From positions 124,001 through 188,000 of the forward strand of contig CAYNYK010000001.1 of NCBI GenBank assembly GCA_964401335.1: a stretch of 64,000 bases of DNA, given 5' to 3'. Position numbers and translations under genes: made by a program. This DNA comes from JAAYCU01 sp964401335 (GTDB taxonomy: Bacteria > Planctomycetota > Phycisphaerae > UBA1845 > PWPN01). How positions within the stretch are numbered: the stretch's first letter is position 1; each line of letters opens with the position of its first letter. Shown here piece by piece: positions 26,441 through 35,917 of this stretch. Under the pieces are notes generated by a model that searched no databases, was not told the origin of the DNA, and saw only the letters and a list, made by a program, of their open reading frames with translations.

Positions 26441-27730
26441 ATGAAACGAAAACTTATTGTTTCTGCGATCCTGATTATCCTGACGCTTGGCGTGGGCATG
26501 GGCGTGACCCATTTATTGATCGCCACCCGGCCGGCGCCGGAAAGAAGGGATACCACCCGCCCACCATTGTTGGTGCAGGCGCAAGCCGTTGTGCCGCAAA
26601 CAGTTATCGAACCGATTGTCCAGTTCGGGACCGCCCGGGCGTATCGCATGGCCCCGCTTTCCGCCCAGGTTATCGGCGAGGTGATCGAGTTACCCGATAC
26701 GGTCAGGGCCGGTCAGGCCGTGACCAAGGATCAAATCCTGTTGCGGATTGATTCACGGGAATACGAGGCTATCTTGGCGAAAATGATAAGCCAACTGGCT
26801 CGGGACCGCTCGGCGGTTGCCCAACTGGAAATCGAAGAGCGGAACGTGGATCAGTTGATTGCCACGGCCAAAAACGTCCTGGAAAACACCCAATGGGATT
26901 TCAATAAGACCAAGGCCCTGTTCGAGCAACAGATGGCCTCCGACCGGGAATACAAGAACGCCCTGATCGATCTGGAAAAAGCCCGCTTGACGGTCCAGGA
27001 ATATGAGAATCGCAAGGCGATCATTCCGGCCCAGCGCGAGCAACTGGCCGCCGCCGCCCGGGCCAGCGAGGCTGCGGTGGAAATCGCCAGGCTGGACGTG
27101 GAGCACTGCACGATCAAGGCTCCGTTCGACGGGGTGATCGACGAGTTATCGGTTGATTTGGGGCAACGGGTGCAGATCGGGCAATCGCTGCTGACCCTGT
27201 TGGACCCGCGTCGGATCGAAGTGGTGATTGAAATACCGGCCGGCATGAGCGACCGGGTGCGCGTCGGGGCGCCGTGCCGGTTGCTCGTCGAGACGATGAA
27301 CGGATTCACCTGGGAAGGAGAGGTCCGGCGGATTGCGCCGGCGGCCAACGAGATGCTGCGTACCCTAAAAGTCTACGTCGAGGTGGACAACGACCGGTAT
27401 GAACGCAAACTGTTGCCCGGCTTTTTTGTCAAGGCCCGGATCGACGGGCCGAAGCTGGAGAACGTATTGACCGTACCCCGCACGATCATTCAAAACAATC
27501 GCGTGTTCGTCTACAACAACGGGCAAGCCCATGTGCGCGAGGTACGCATCGAGCGCGATCTGCTGGACCGCAGCGTGGTGATCGGGTTGGGGCCGGGAGA
27601 TATCGTCATCACCAGCCACCTCGACAGTCTTTATGAAAACGCCCCGGTGCGCATCGCGGACGATTTGTCGGCGGAGGCCGGACGGGCTGTAACCCCTGAT
27701 GCGGAATCCTCATTGGCCAACAAACCATGA
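26441..27730 (+). CDS. RND efflux periplasmic adaptor (HlyD/MFP family)
   Basis: 429 residues. N-terminal membrane anchor (residues 1-24, LIVSAILIILTLGVGMGVTH). A biotinyl-lipoyl-like barrel is split around a coiled-coil hairpin (about 115-205, rich in E, K, Q and A). The second lipoyl half shows VEHCTIKAPFDGVIDELSVD, followed by a beta-barrel (VEIPAGMSDRVRVGAPCRLL) and a membrane-proximal domain. This protein links the inner-membrane pump to an outer-membrane channel. The next gene starts inside its stop codon, so the two are coupled. No TolC-like gene is present in the window. Confidence 0.92.
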   Translation: MKRKLIVSAILIILTLGVGMGVTHLLIATRPAPERRDTTRPPLLVQAQAVVPQTVIEPIVQFGTARAYRMAPLSAQVIGEVIELPDTVRAGQAVTKDQILLRIDSREYEAILAKMISQLARDRSAVAQLEIEERNVDQLIATAKNVLENTQWDFNKTKALFEQQMASDREYKNALIDLEKARLTVQEYENRKAIIPAQREQLAAAARASEAAVEIARLDVEHCTIKAPFDGVIDELSVDLGQRVQIGQSLLTLLDPRRIEVVIEIPAGMSDRVRVGAPCRLLVETMNGFTWEGEVRRIAPAANEMLRTLKVYVEVDNDRYERKLLPGFFVKARIDGPKLENVLTVPRTIIQNNRVFVYNNGQAHVREVRIERDLLDRSVVIGLGPGDIVITSHLDSLYENAPVRIADDLSAEAGRAVTPDAESSLANKP

Positions 27731-30700
27731 TATCGCTGCCCCGTTTCAGTGTGGAAAATCGTGTCCTGGTCAACATGCTGATGGTGACCATCATCATTGG
27801 CGGCGCGTACGGCGGCCTGACCTTGGTGCGGGAGATGTTTCCCGAATCACGGCCGAACCAGGTGTCCATTTCCACGCTTTATCCCGGAGCGACCCCTTCG
27901 GAGGTGGAGAAGGGCATCGCCATCCGCATCGAGGAAGCCATCAAGGATGTCGAGGATATCGACAAGATCGAGACCCAAATCGGCGAGGGAAGCTGCACCC
28001 TTCTGGTCACCATGAAGAGCGGGGCCAAGGATATTGACCTGGTGGTCAACGATTTCAAGGCGGCCATCGATACGATCCCGCGGGACGAACTGCCCGAGGA
28101 CGCGGAAGAAACTCGGGTGATGAAATTCGAGCCGCAACTCCCCGTGATCTCCGTTTCACTTTTCGGCGATATGGACGAGGCCACCCTTAAGGAGGCCGGG
28201 CGCCAGGTCCGTGATGATCTGCTCTTGCTCCTGCCGCAGAGCAAGATGGAATTGAGCGGAGTACGCAAGGCGGAATTACAGGTCGAGGTGCAGCCGGAAA
28301 AGCTGGCCGAGTATCGGCTGTCGCTGGCGGAAATCGCCGAGACCATCCGGCAGAGCAACCTCGATCTGCCGGCCGGCCAGGTCAAGACCCCGCAACAGAA
28401 CGTGGCCGTCCGCACGTTGATGGAGACGGACGACGCCGACCGGATCGCCGAAACGATATTACGCACGACGGCGGGGGGGCAGTTGGTCCGAATCCGCGAC
28501 GTGGGGCGGGTCATCGACGGGTTCGAGGACAGTGACATTCGTGGTCGATTCAACGGACATCCGTCGGTTTGCGTGACGGTCTATAAGACGGGCGACGGCG
28601 ATGCGGTGGAGATCGCCACACGGGTCAAGGCGTATGTGGCCGGCCGAAGCCGTCAACCCATGGATTGGGACTGGTTGTCCCGGCTGAAACATCGACTGGG
28701 CGTCGATGTCCCGGCCATGCGCATTTACGAGCAGCACAAAAACGAGCCCTTTCCTGCCGCGGTAAAGGTGGAGGTCCATACCGATTTATCACGGTTCATT
28801 TCCGATCGGCTCGACCTGGTCAAGCGCAATGGACTATGGGGGCTGATCCTGGTGTTCTGTTCGTTGCTGTTCTTTCTTAACTGGCGGGTGGCGTTCTGGG
28901 TCATGATGGGGGTGGTTTTGTCCATCGCCGGGGCGATCATGGTCATGCATCTGCTGGGAGAGACGCTCAATCTGATCAGCATGTTCGGATTGATTATTGC
29001 CCTGGGTATGCTCGTGGATGACGCGATCGTGGTGGGCGAAAATGTCTTTTCGCGCGTGGAGCAGGGCGAGGAACCGCATCTGGCGGCAGTCCGCGGTACG
29101 GAAGAGGTTATCTGGCCGGTGGTCATTGCCGTGTTGACCACCATCGGGGCATTCATGCCCCTGCTGTTTATCGAAGGGCAGATCGGGGATTTCATGGGCG
29201 TTTTGCCGGTGGTGGTCACCTGTGCCCTGAGCATCTCGCTTCTGGAGGCGCTGTCCATTCTGCCATGTCACTTGGCCGAGTGGTTGATGCCCGTCCGTCG
29301 GGATCTCGGGCACGAACCTCCGCGGCATTGGTTGGCCCGGCTGGCCCGGCCGCTGCGGGCCGCCCAGCAGAACGCGGTGCGCCGCTTCACGGAACATCAC
29401 TATGCGGGGCTTTTGAAGCGGGCGGTGCGCTATCGATACGTGACCGTGGCTCTGGCCTTGGCGGGCCTGATGATCACCGTGGGGTTGGTGCTGGGCGGAC
29501 GGGTGCCTTTTGTCTTTGTGCAGAAGATGGACTCCGAGACGATCTTGCTCAACGTGCGGATGCCGGTCGGCACCCCGATCGAGGAAACTCAGCGTATTAT
29601 GGCGACCATCGAGGCCCTGGTTACTGATCAAGAACGTTTCCCGGAGATCAAGACGATTTACACGCTGGTAGGCGCGTCTCTGCGGATCGGCGAACACGGG
29701 GTGAGCGGCGTCGAAGCCACGCACCTGGCCCAGTCGATTATCGAACTGACCACGATGGATGAACGACAGCGGTCCAGTGAGGCCATCATCGCCGAGTTGC
29801 GCGCGGAAACCGACAAGCTGCCCGGCGTGACCTGGATCAAGTACCAATCCATGCAGGGAGGGCCGGGCGGGGCGGAAATCGAGATGGAAATCAGCGGTAA
29901 GAATCTACCGGACCTGCTGGCCGCCGCCGATGTCATCAAGAAGACCCTCGCCGGGTTCAGCGGCGTGTATGACATTGCCGACGATTTCGAGGCCGGTCGG
30001 CGCGAGGTACAGATTCAGTTACGGGATTCGGCCCGGCCGCTGGGGATCACCGCCCGTTCGCTGGCCTTGGAGGTACGCGGTGCTTTTTACGGGCTGGAAG
30101 CCCGTACCCTCCAGCGTGACCGCGAGGACGTGGACATCATGGTGCGGTTCCCCGAGGAACGACGCCGCCAGATTTACGAACTGGAATCCATGCACATCGC
30201 CACGCCCGATGGGCGAATGATCCCTTTCCGCGAGGTGGCCCGAATCGAGGAGGCCCCCGGCTATTCGGCCCTGCGGCGGGTGGACCAGCGCCGGGCGGTG
30301 GTTGTCTCGGCGGATGTGGATCATAACCAGGGCAACCCCGAGGAAATCATCGCGGCCGTAAACGCCACGATCCGTCAACTGGAGGCCGATTACCCCGGTT
30401 TGCGCGTCGACTTCGGTGGTAACAAGCGTGAATTGGCCAAATCCTTCGGATCTCTGAAAAGAGATTTCCTGATCGCCCTGGTTGTTATTTTTGTGCTGCT
30501 CGCCGGCTTGTTCAAGAGTTATATTCAACCGATGATCGTGATGACGGCCATTCCGTTTGGCCTGATCGGAGCGGTCGTCGGCCATTATCTGATGGGGTAT
30601 CCGCTGACCATCCTCTCGATCATCGGGATCGTCGCCTTGACCGGTATCGCGGTCAATGATTCGCTGATCCTGGTGGATTTCACCAACAAGGAAACATTGC

Positions 30701-30990
30701 AGGGCAGTTCCGCTTTCGAGGCCATTATCAAGGCCGGACAGCGGCGCTTGCGTCCCATCATTCTTACTTCGCTTACTACCATTCTGGGGCTCGCCCCCAT
30801 GATGGCCGAGACTTCCTGGCAAGCCCGCTTTCTCATTCCGATGGCCATCTCCATCAGTTTCGGCCTGATCTTCACCACGGTGCTTACCTTGCTGGTGGTC
30901 CCGGCGATCTATTTGATCGTTGACGACTTCTTGCGCATGGCCGACCGGGTCTGGTATGGACCCACGTCACGAATCGACTATGCCGCTTGA
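27727..30990 (+). CDS. RND efflux transporter permease (AcrB/MdtB-like)
   Basis: 1087 residues of an inner-membrane proton-driven exporter. The ATG at 27727 overlaps the adaptor stop (ATGA). First helix at residues about 11-30 (VLVNMLMVTIIIGGAYGG), then a large periplasmic domain beginning with the conserved YPGATPSEVEKGI, then helices 2-6. The helix 4 signature is LGMLVDDAIVVGENV, carrying the two adjacent Asp residues of the proton relay. The second half repeats the pattern with LTGIAVNDSLILVDF. The length and the modest sequence of the porter loops place it in the HAE-1/HAE-2 class. Substrate unknown. Confidence 0.93.
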   Translation: MISLPRFSVENRVLVNMLMVTIIIGGAYGGLTLVREMFPESRPNQVSISTLYPGATPSEVEKGIAIRIEEAIKDVEDIDKIETQIGEGSCTLLVTMKSGAKDIDLVVNDFKAAIDTIPRDELPEDAEETRVMKFEPQLPVISVSLFGDMDEATLKEAGRQVRDDLLLLLPQSKMELSGVRKAELQVEVQPEKLAEYRLSLAEIAETIRQSNLDLPAGQVKTPQQNVAVRTLMETDDADRIAETILRTTAGGQLVRIRDVGRVIDGFEDSDIRGRFNGHPSVCVTVYKTGDGDAVEIATRVKAYVAGRSRQPMDWDWLSRLKHRLGVDVPAMRIYEQHKNEPFPAAVKVEVHTDLSRFISDRLDLVKRNGLWGLILVFCSLLFFLNWRVAFWVMMGVVLSIAGAIMVMHLLGETLNLISMFGLIIALGMLVDDAIVVGENVFSRVEQGEEPHLAAVRGTEEVIWPVVIAVLTTIGAFMPLLFIEGQIGDFMGVLPVVVTCALSISLLEALSILPCHLAEWLMPVRRDLGHEPPRHWLARLARPLRAAQQNAVRRFTEHHYAGLLKRAVRYRYVTVALALAGLMITVGLVLGGRVPFVFVQKMDSETILLNVRMPVGTPIEETQRIMATIEALVTDQERFPEIKTIYTLVGASLRIGEHGVSGVEATHLAQSIIELTTMDERQRSSEAIIAELRAETDKLPGVTWIKYQSMQGGPGGAEIEMEISGKNLPDLLAAADVIKKTLAGFSGVYDIADDFEAGRREVQIQLRDSARPLGITARSLALEVRGAFYGLEARTLQRDREDVDIMVRFPEERRRQIYELESMHIATPDGRMIPFREVARIEEAPGYSALRRVDQRRAVVVSADVDHNQGNPEEIIAAVNATIRQLEADYPGLRVDFGGNKRELAKSFGSLKRDFLIALVVIFVLLAGLFKSYIQPMIVMTAIPFGLIGAVVGHYLMGYPLTILSIIGIVALTGIAVNDSLILVDFTNKETLQGSSAFEAIIKAGQRRLRPIILTSLTTILGLAPMMAETSWQARFLIPMAISISFGLIFTTVLTLLVVPAIYLIVDDFLRMADRVWYGPTSRIDYAA

Positions 30991-31059
30991 GGCCGGGGGG
31001 TGACGTGATCGGTTCCGAATGAGCCGAGGACGTGGTGTTTTGTGCCGTGGCCCCCCAAA

Positions 31060-31161
31060 CACGGGCAAACCCTTGTCCCGCTGATGCGTGACAAGGGCCT
31101 GCCCATGCCACCCTCCGGCCTGCTTATGCCAGCCTCCAACCTGTTTATGCCACACTGTCGT
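31060..31161. repeat. Dispersed repeat copy 2 with 21-base degenerate tandem
   Basis: 31060-31113 matches 17252-17300: CACGGGCAAACCCTTG, a variable centre, then AAGGGCCTGCCCATGCC. Three degenerate 21-base units follow (31099-31119, 31120-31140, 31141-31161) with the core CTGYYYATGCCA. It fills much of the 251-base gap between the RND and GH78 genes. Confidence 0.85.
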
Positions 31162-31241
31162 GCGTCACCTCTGCCGCCTGAGGCCGTTTTGTTGTACAAT
31201 CCGCCCGTGGGCTTGATCTCGCCCTGTAAGGAAGCCGAACC

Positions 31242-34200
31242 ATGAAGCCGAAACGATTACATTTATTCAGGTCCATGCTGATGATCGCGGGCGCTTTGAT
31301 CGGTTTGTGCGGCTGCAGCCAACTGCCGCCGTTGGAATCGTCCGCGAAAAAATTCGGAGCTCCGCTCAATCTTCGTTGCGAGTACGCGGCCAATCCGTTG
31401 GGCATCGATACGCAGGCGCCGCGCTTGTCCTGGGAGGTGAACGATGCCCGTAGGGGCGCGGTGCAGAGTGCCTATCAGATCGTGGTCCACGATGCCGCCG
31501 GACAGTCGGTGTGGGACACGGGGAAGGTGGCCTCCGATCAATCCATCCACGTTGTCTACCAGGGCGAGCCTTTGCAAAGCGGCCGTCGCTATGAATGGAA
31601 AGTGCGCACCTGGGACGGCCGGGGCCGGGCGAGTGATTTTTCTGAGCCGGCCTGGTGGGAAATGGGTCTTTTGCGGACAACGGACTGGACCGGCCGGTGG
31701 ATCGCCCCCGAAAAGCGACCGGACATGTTTACTCAAAGCGAACTGATCCGAAGCCAATGGATTTGGCACAAAGATCTCAAACCCGGCGAGAAAAATGATA
31801 AAACCGAATACCCCCGCGTCTATTTTCGCGGCAGTTTCTTCGTGGACCCGGCCGAAACCGTCGAGAAGGCCGTTATTCTGGCGGCGACCCCCGAGGCCAC
31901 TTTTGTTTACATGAACGGCGCCGCTAACGGAAAAAGTTACAAACCCGAAGGCGCCTATCGCGCCTGGCCTGCTACCCGCCAGATCGTCCCGGGTAAAAAT
32001 GTCATCGCCGTAGCCGCTAACAATCTGCCTGACCCGGGCGGCCTGCTGGTTGCCGTCGAGGTCTGGACCGAAAGCGGCAAAAAAATCGTCATGCACAGCG
32101 ACGGGACATGGAAGAGCAGTCTGAAAGAGGAGGTTGGGTGGGAGGCAATCTATTTTGATGATTCGGCGTGGGAAGCGGCGACGGTGGTGGCCGGCTATGG
32201 TGCTGAACCCCGCTGGAAAGTGACCGACGCTTTCGTCCGCCGTACGTCGTATTGCCTGCGGCGTGATTTCACCGTCTCCAAGCCGGTGGCCCGGGCGCGT
32301 GTTTACGCCAGCGGATTGGGCTGTTACGAATTACAGATCAACGGCCGGCGGGTGGGCGAGGATATTCTGAATCCGAACTGGACACATTATGCCAGGACGA
32401 TTCAGTACCAGACTTTCGAGGTGACCAACCTGCTGCGTGCAGGGGACAACGCCATCGGCGCGATACTGGGTAATGGGTGGTACTGCGGCGACAAACTCTA
32501 TGGTTACGATGACTCCGTTAAACGCTCTCTGCGTATGCTCGTACAGATGAATATCGAATATGCCGACGGCACATGTGAATGTGTGGTTACCGATGGAAAC
32601 TGGCGGGTGCATCGCTCGCCGATCGTCGATCACAGCATTTTCGACGGTGAGGTCTACGACGCGCGCCTGGAAATGCCCGGCTGGTCCGAGCCCGGCTTCG
32701 ACGCGAAGGATTGGTCGCCGGCTTATGAGCTGGAACCTGCCGACGCCCGGATGGTGGCTCAACAATGTGAGACCATCCGTGTTACCGAGGAGATCAAGGC
32801 CCGACGGATCGTCGAGCTCGACAAGCAGACCGGCACTTATCTGTTCGATTTTGGCCAGAACGCCGCCGGGTGGGTGCGGCTCAAGGTTCGCGGTCCACGG
32901 GGCACGAAGATACGCCTGCGCTTTGCCGAGGAGATTCACCCAGAAGGGCGGTTGTATTGCGCCAACCTGCGTACGGCCGAGGCCACGGACTTCTATATTC
33001 TCAAGGGTGAAGGCGAGGAAATTTGGGAGCCGCGTTTCACCTATCACGGATTCCGCTACTGCGAGGTCAAGGGCTTCCCCGGCGTTCCGGACGAAACAGC
33101 CCTGATCTTTCGGGTGTTGCATTCGAATATCCCACGAACCGGAACGTTTGTCTGCTCCGATTGGCTGATCAATCAGATTCACGAAAATATCGTCTGGGGC
33201 CAGCGCTCCAACCTGCATGGTATCCCCACCGATTGTCCGCAGCGCGATGAACGCATGGGCTGGACCGGCGACGGGCAGATTTTCGCCCGGACCGCCTGCT
33301 GGAACATGCGGATGGCCCGCTTTTTCGCCAAGTGGCAGAAAGATATCCTCGATTCCGGCAACGAAGAGGAAGGTTGGGTCACCGATATCGCTCCGGTCCT
33401 GGCCCCGCAGGCGGGTTTGCCCGGCTGGGGCGACGCGGTGACCATCGTGCCCTGGGTGCTGTATCAATTTTACGGGGACCGGCGAATCGTTGAAAACAGT
33501 TACCCGCGCATGGTGGCCTGGGTGGAGTTCATGAAGCGCAATAGTAAGGACGATATTTACACGCCGCTTTACAAGCCGTACGGCGACTGGGTGGCGGTGG
33601 TCGATTCACCGCGCCCGCCGATTGCCCAGGCATATTATTATTACTCGACTCATCTACTGGCCCGCATGGCCGCGGCGATCGGCAAGACCGAGGATGCGAA
33701 AAAGTATTCCGATTTGGCCGAGAAGGCGGCTGCCGCGTTCAACAGGGTCTTCCTCGATCGGGAAAAAATCGATTATCCCGGTGGAACTCAGACGGCCAAT
33801 CTCCTGCCGCTGGCTTTCGGCATCGTCCCGGCCGAGCATCGCCAGGCGATCCTGAACAACATTGTCCGTGACATCGAGCAGCGCGACGATCATCTTTCGA
33901 CCGGTTTTCTGGGCACCCCCTTGCTGCTGCCGACGCTGACCGAATATGGACAGAACGAGCTGGCTTACCGACTGGCCACCCAGAGTACCTGTCCCTCCTG
34001 GGGATACATGGTCCGCCAAGGCGCGACCACGATCTGGGAGCTTTGGGATGCGGATGTCAAAGGGCCGGCGATGAATTCGCGTAATCATTTTGCTTTCGGC
34101 AGTGTCGGCGAATGGTTCTATCAAACGCTCGCGGGGATCAACCCCGATCCGGAACGGCCGGGCTTCAAACGGACCATTATCCGTCCCCAACCGGCCGGCG

Positions 34201-34499
34201 ATTTGCTTTGGGCTCGGGGCGAATATCATTCGATGTACGGTATGATTCAGTGTGCATGGCAGCGTACGATTGACGGCCTGATTTTGCTCATACGGATACC
34301 GGCCAACACGTCGGCGGTGGTGGACGTGCCGACGCTCGGGCGAAAAAAGGTGCGGATTACCGAGCAGAATATCTGCATTTTTGCCGATGGCCGTCCCGCG
34401 GGCGGAGTGGCCAACTTGCGGTTCTGTCAGGCCAAACCTGATTATGTACGCTTCGAGGTGGGTGCCGGCAGCTATGTATTCGAGATGCGGGGTGATTGA
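31242..34499 (+). CDS. Alpha-L-rhamnosidase-like glycoside hydrolase (GH78), lipoprotein
   Basis: 1085 residues. Lipoprotein signal MKPKRLHLFRSMLMIAGALI with lipobox LCGC (Cys about 25). An N-terminal Ig-like part starts NPLGIDTQAPRLSWEV. Beta-sandwich carbohydrate-binding parts follow (YASGLGCYELQINGRRVGED, NGWYCGDKLYGY). The (alpha/alpha)6 catalytic barrel contains DCPQRDERMGWTGDGQIFA near residue 666, where the Glu of RDERMGW corresponds to the GH78 general acid, and later WELWDADVKGPAMNSRNHFA. The family releases terminal alpha-L-rhamnose from plant or algal polysaccharides; the cell envelope location suggests external substrates. SD-like AGGAAG before the ATG. Confidence 0.9.
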   Translation: MKPKRLHLFRSMLMIAGALIGLCGCSQLPPLESSAKKFGAPLNLRCEYAANPLGIDTQAPRLSWEVNDARRGAVQSAYQIVVHDAAGQSVWDTGKVASDQSIHVVYQGEPLQSGRRYEWKVRTWDGRGRASDFSEPAWWEMGLLRTTDWTGRWIAPEKRPDMFTQSELIRSQWIWHKDLKPGEKNDKTEYPRVYFRGSFFVDPAETVEKAVILAATPEATFVYMNGAANGKSYKPEGAYRAWPATRQIVPGKNVIAVAANNLPDPGGLLVAVEVWTESGKKIVMHSDGTWKSSLKEEVGWEAIYFDDSAWEAATVVAGYGAEPRWKVTDAFVRRTSYCLRRDFTVSKPVARARVYASGLGCYELQINGRRVGEDILNPNWTHYARTIQYQTFEVTNLLRAGDNAIGAILGNGWYCGDKLYGYDDSVKRSLRMLVQMNIEYADGTCECVVTDGNWRVHRSPIVDHSIFDGEVYDARLEMPGWSEPGFDAKDWSPAYELEPADARMVAQQCETIRVTEEIKARRIVELDKQTGTYLFDFGQNAAGWVRLKVRGPRGTKIRLRFAEEIHPEGRLYCANLRTAEATDFYILKGEGEEIWEPRFTYHGFRYCEVKGFPGVPDETALIFRVLHSNIPRTGTFVCSDWLINQIHENIVWGQRSNLHGIPTDCPQRDERMGWTGDGQIFARTACWNMRMARFFAKWQKDILDSGNEEEGWVTDIAPVLAPQAGLPGWGDAVTIVPWVLYQFYGDRRIVENSYPRMVAWVEFMKRNSKDDIYTPLYKPYGDWVAVVDSPRPPIAQAYYYYSTHLLARMAAAIGKTEDAKKYSDLAEKAAAAFNRVFLDREKIDYPGGTQTANLLPLAFGIVPAEHRQAILNNIVRDIEQRDDHLSTGFLGTPLLLPTLTEYGQNELAYRLATQSTCPSWGYMVRQGATTIWELWDADVKGPAMNSRNHFAFGSVGEWFYQTLAGINPDPERPGFKRTIIRPQPAGDLLWARGEYHSMYGMIQCAWQRTIDGLILLIRIPANTSAVVDVPTLGRKKVRITEQNICIFADGRPAGGVANLRFCQAKPDYVRFEVGAGSYVFEMRGD

Positions 34500-34586
34500 T
34501 CGCACCGTGATAGATATTTTTCTTGTAGATTCAGTGTCCAGGATTTGTCTTATCGGCGTACCGGCTTGCCGGAGAGTATTTCATTG

Positions 34587-35714
34587 ATGAAGATCGATAC
34601 ACGGATTGTTGAATCGCCACGGGCAAGGGAAATCTACATTACCGCCGTGGGGCAAGCCGGTTCCGATATACGGGTCGTGGCCCGGGAAGCTTTCAGTCGG
34701 ATCAGAAAGATTCTTGAGCGAACCGGCGGACGGATTTTCCAGGAGCGTATTTTTGCCAATCGTCAGGTTCTTGAATCGATCAAGGTCGTTCGCCGTGAAA
34801 TATACGGCCCTTTGGATGATGGCGTCGATCCCGCTTTACTGGTGGTGAACAATGGAGGCTATGGCGCTTTCGCCGGGGTCCAGGTTTATGCCGTCCAAAG
34901 CGAAGCCACTCCGCGATTATTGTGCCTGGATAAAAAAGCATACGGACGTGTGTTGGATATCGGCGGGCAACGGTGGGTTACCGCTTCGTCTCTTTCGGGC
35001 CGTGCGGCGGAGCCTTCGGTGACCGATCAGGCACGGGTCATGCTGGATCAAGCCGACCGACTGCTGGCCGCCGCCGGGGGCAACATGCGTTCCTTGGTTC
35101 GCACCTGGATGTGGTTGGGCGATATCCTTTGCTGGTATGACGATTTTAACCGTGTGCGGACCGGGTTTTTTCGAGACAAAGGTATGATTGGTGAAGAGGG
35201 GCGATGCCTCATGCCCGCGAGTACGGGGGTAGGGGTGGGCTCGGCCAACGGGACACCTTGCACGATGGACCTTGTCGCGGTCATTGATCCGCCGGAGGCC
35301 GTCCGACACCTCTCCGAGATCGGGAACCAGCGTTCGGCGTTCAACTATGGGTCGGCCTTCTCGCGAGCCAGCGTGGCGGACATGCCCGCCGGCAAGACGA
35401 TTTTTGGTTCCGGAACCGCGGATATTGACCGTCAGGGCCGAACGCGAAATATCGGAGACGCCGCCGGCCAGATTGCCGGTACTATCGAGAACGTCCGGGC
35501 GGTTTTGCGTGATCTGGCCTGTCCCGAGAGCGGCATCGTTCAGGCCATTGCCTACTGTAAGACGCCCGAAGTCGAGAGTGTGCTGCGGGAGCAATGGTCA
35601 GACCTCGGCTGGCCAATGCTCATCGGTATCGCGGATATCTGCCGGGACGACTTGCTGTTCGAAATGGAAGTCACCGCCGCGGCCGCGGCCCGGAGTTATC
35701 CATCCTCACCTTGA
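34587..35714 (+). CDS. Two-domain Rid-family (YjgF/YER057c/UK114) protein
   Basis: About 375 residues from the ATG at 34587 (GGAGAG upstream); a longer frame exists to 34545. The C-terminal half (about 240-370) matches the Rid fold, with RSAFNYGSAFSRASVADMPA and the strand pattern KTIFGSGTADIDRQGRTRN followed by ENVRAVLRDL. The N-terminal half has a related alpha/beta pattern. This arrangement resembles the FkbO/Hyg5 chorismatase group and bacterial 'Rid-like two-domain' proteins, but no chorismate-pocket residue can be asserted here. Rid proteins commonly deaminate reactive enamines or imines. It may be co-transcribed with the rhamnosidase gene, 88 bases upstream. Confidence 0.7.
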   Translation: MKIDTRIVESPRAREIYITAVGQAGSDIRVVAREAFSRIRKILERTGGRIFQERIFANRQVLESIKVVRREIYGPLDDGVDPALLVVNNGGYGAFAGVQVYAVQSEATPRLLCLDKKAYGRVLDIGGQRWVTASSLSGRAAEPSVTDQARVMLDQADRLLAAAGGNMRSLVRTWMWLGDILCWYDDFNRVRTGFFRDKGMIGEEGRCLMPASTGVGVGSANGTPCTMDLVAVIDPPEAVRHLSEIGNQRSAFNYGSAFSRASVADMPAGKTIFGSGTADIDRQGRTRNIGDAAGQIAGTIENVRAVLRDLACPESGIVQAIAYCKTPEVESVLREQWSDLGWPMLIGIADICRDDLLFEMEVTAAAAARSYPSSP

Positions 35715-35753
35715 CAATAGGTACACCATTGCTGGAATTATGCGTCCGACCGC

Positions 35754-35783
35754 TTGACTTGACTCTATGTCGTTTTCTACGAT
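35754..35783 (+). promoter_or_regulatory. Predicted promoter of the papain-like protease gene
   Basis: TTGACT (35754-35759), an 18-base spacer and TACGAT (35778-35783), which would give a leader of about 130 bases. Consensus match only. Confidence 0.4.
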
Positions 35784-35917
35784 AGTGTAAGGATCGGTGG
35801 CCTTGGCCGCGGGAAAAGGTTGGTCCATTTATACGGACGATCCACGAGCGGCCGATACGTTATTTTTTTTCAAAACAAGAAGTTTCCCACCGTGCCCCCC
35901 CGATGGAGTGTAACACG

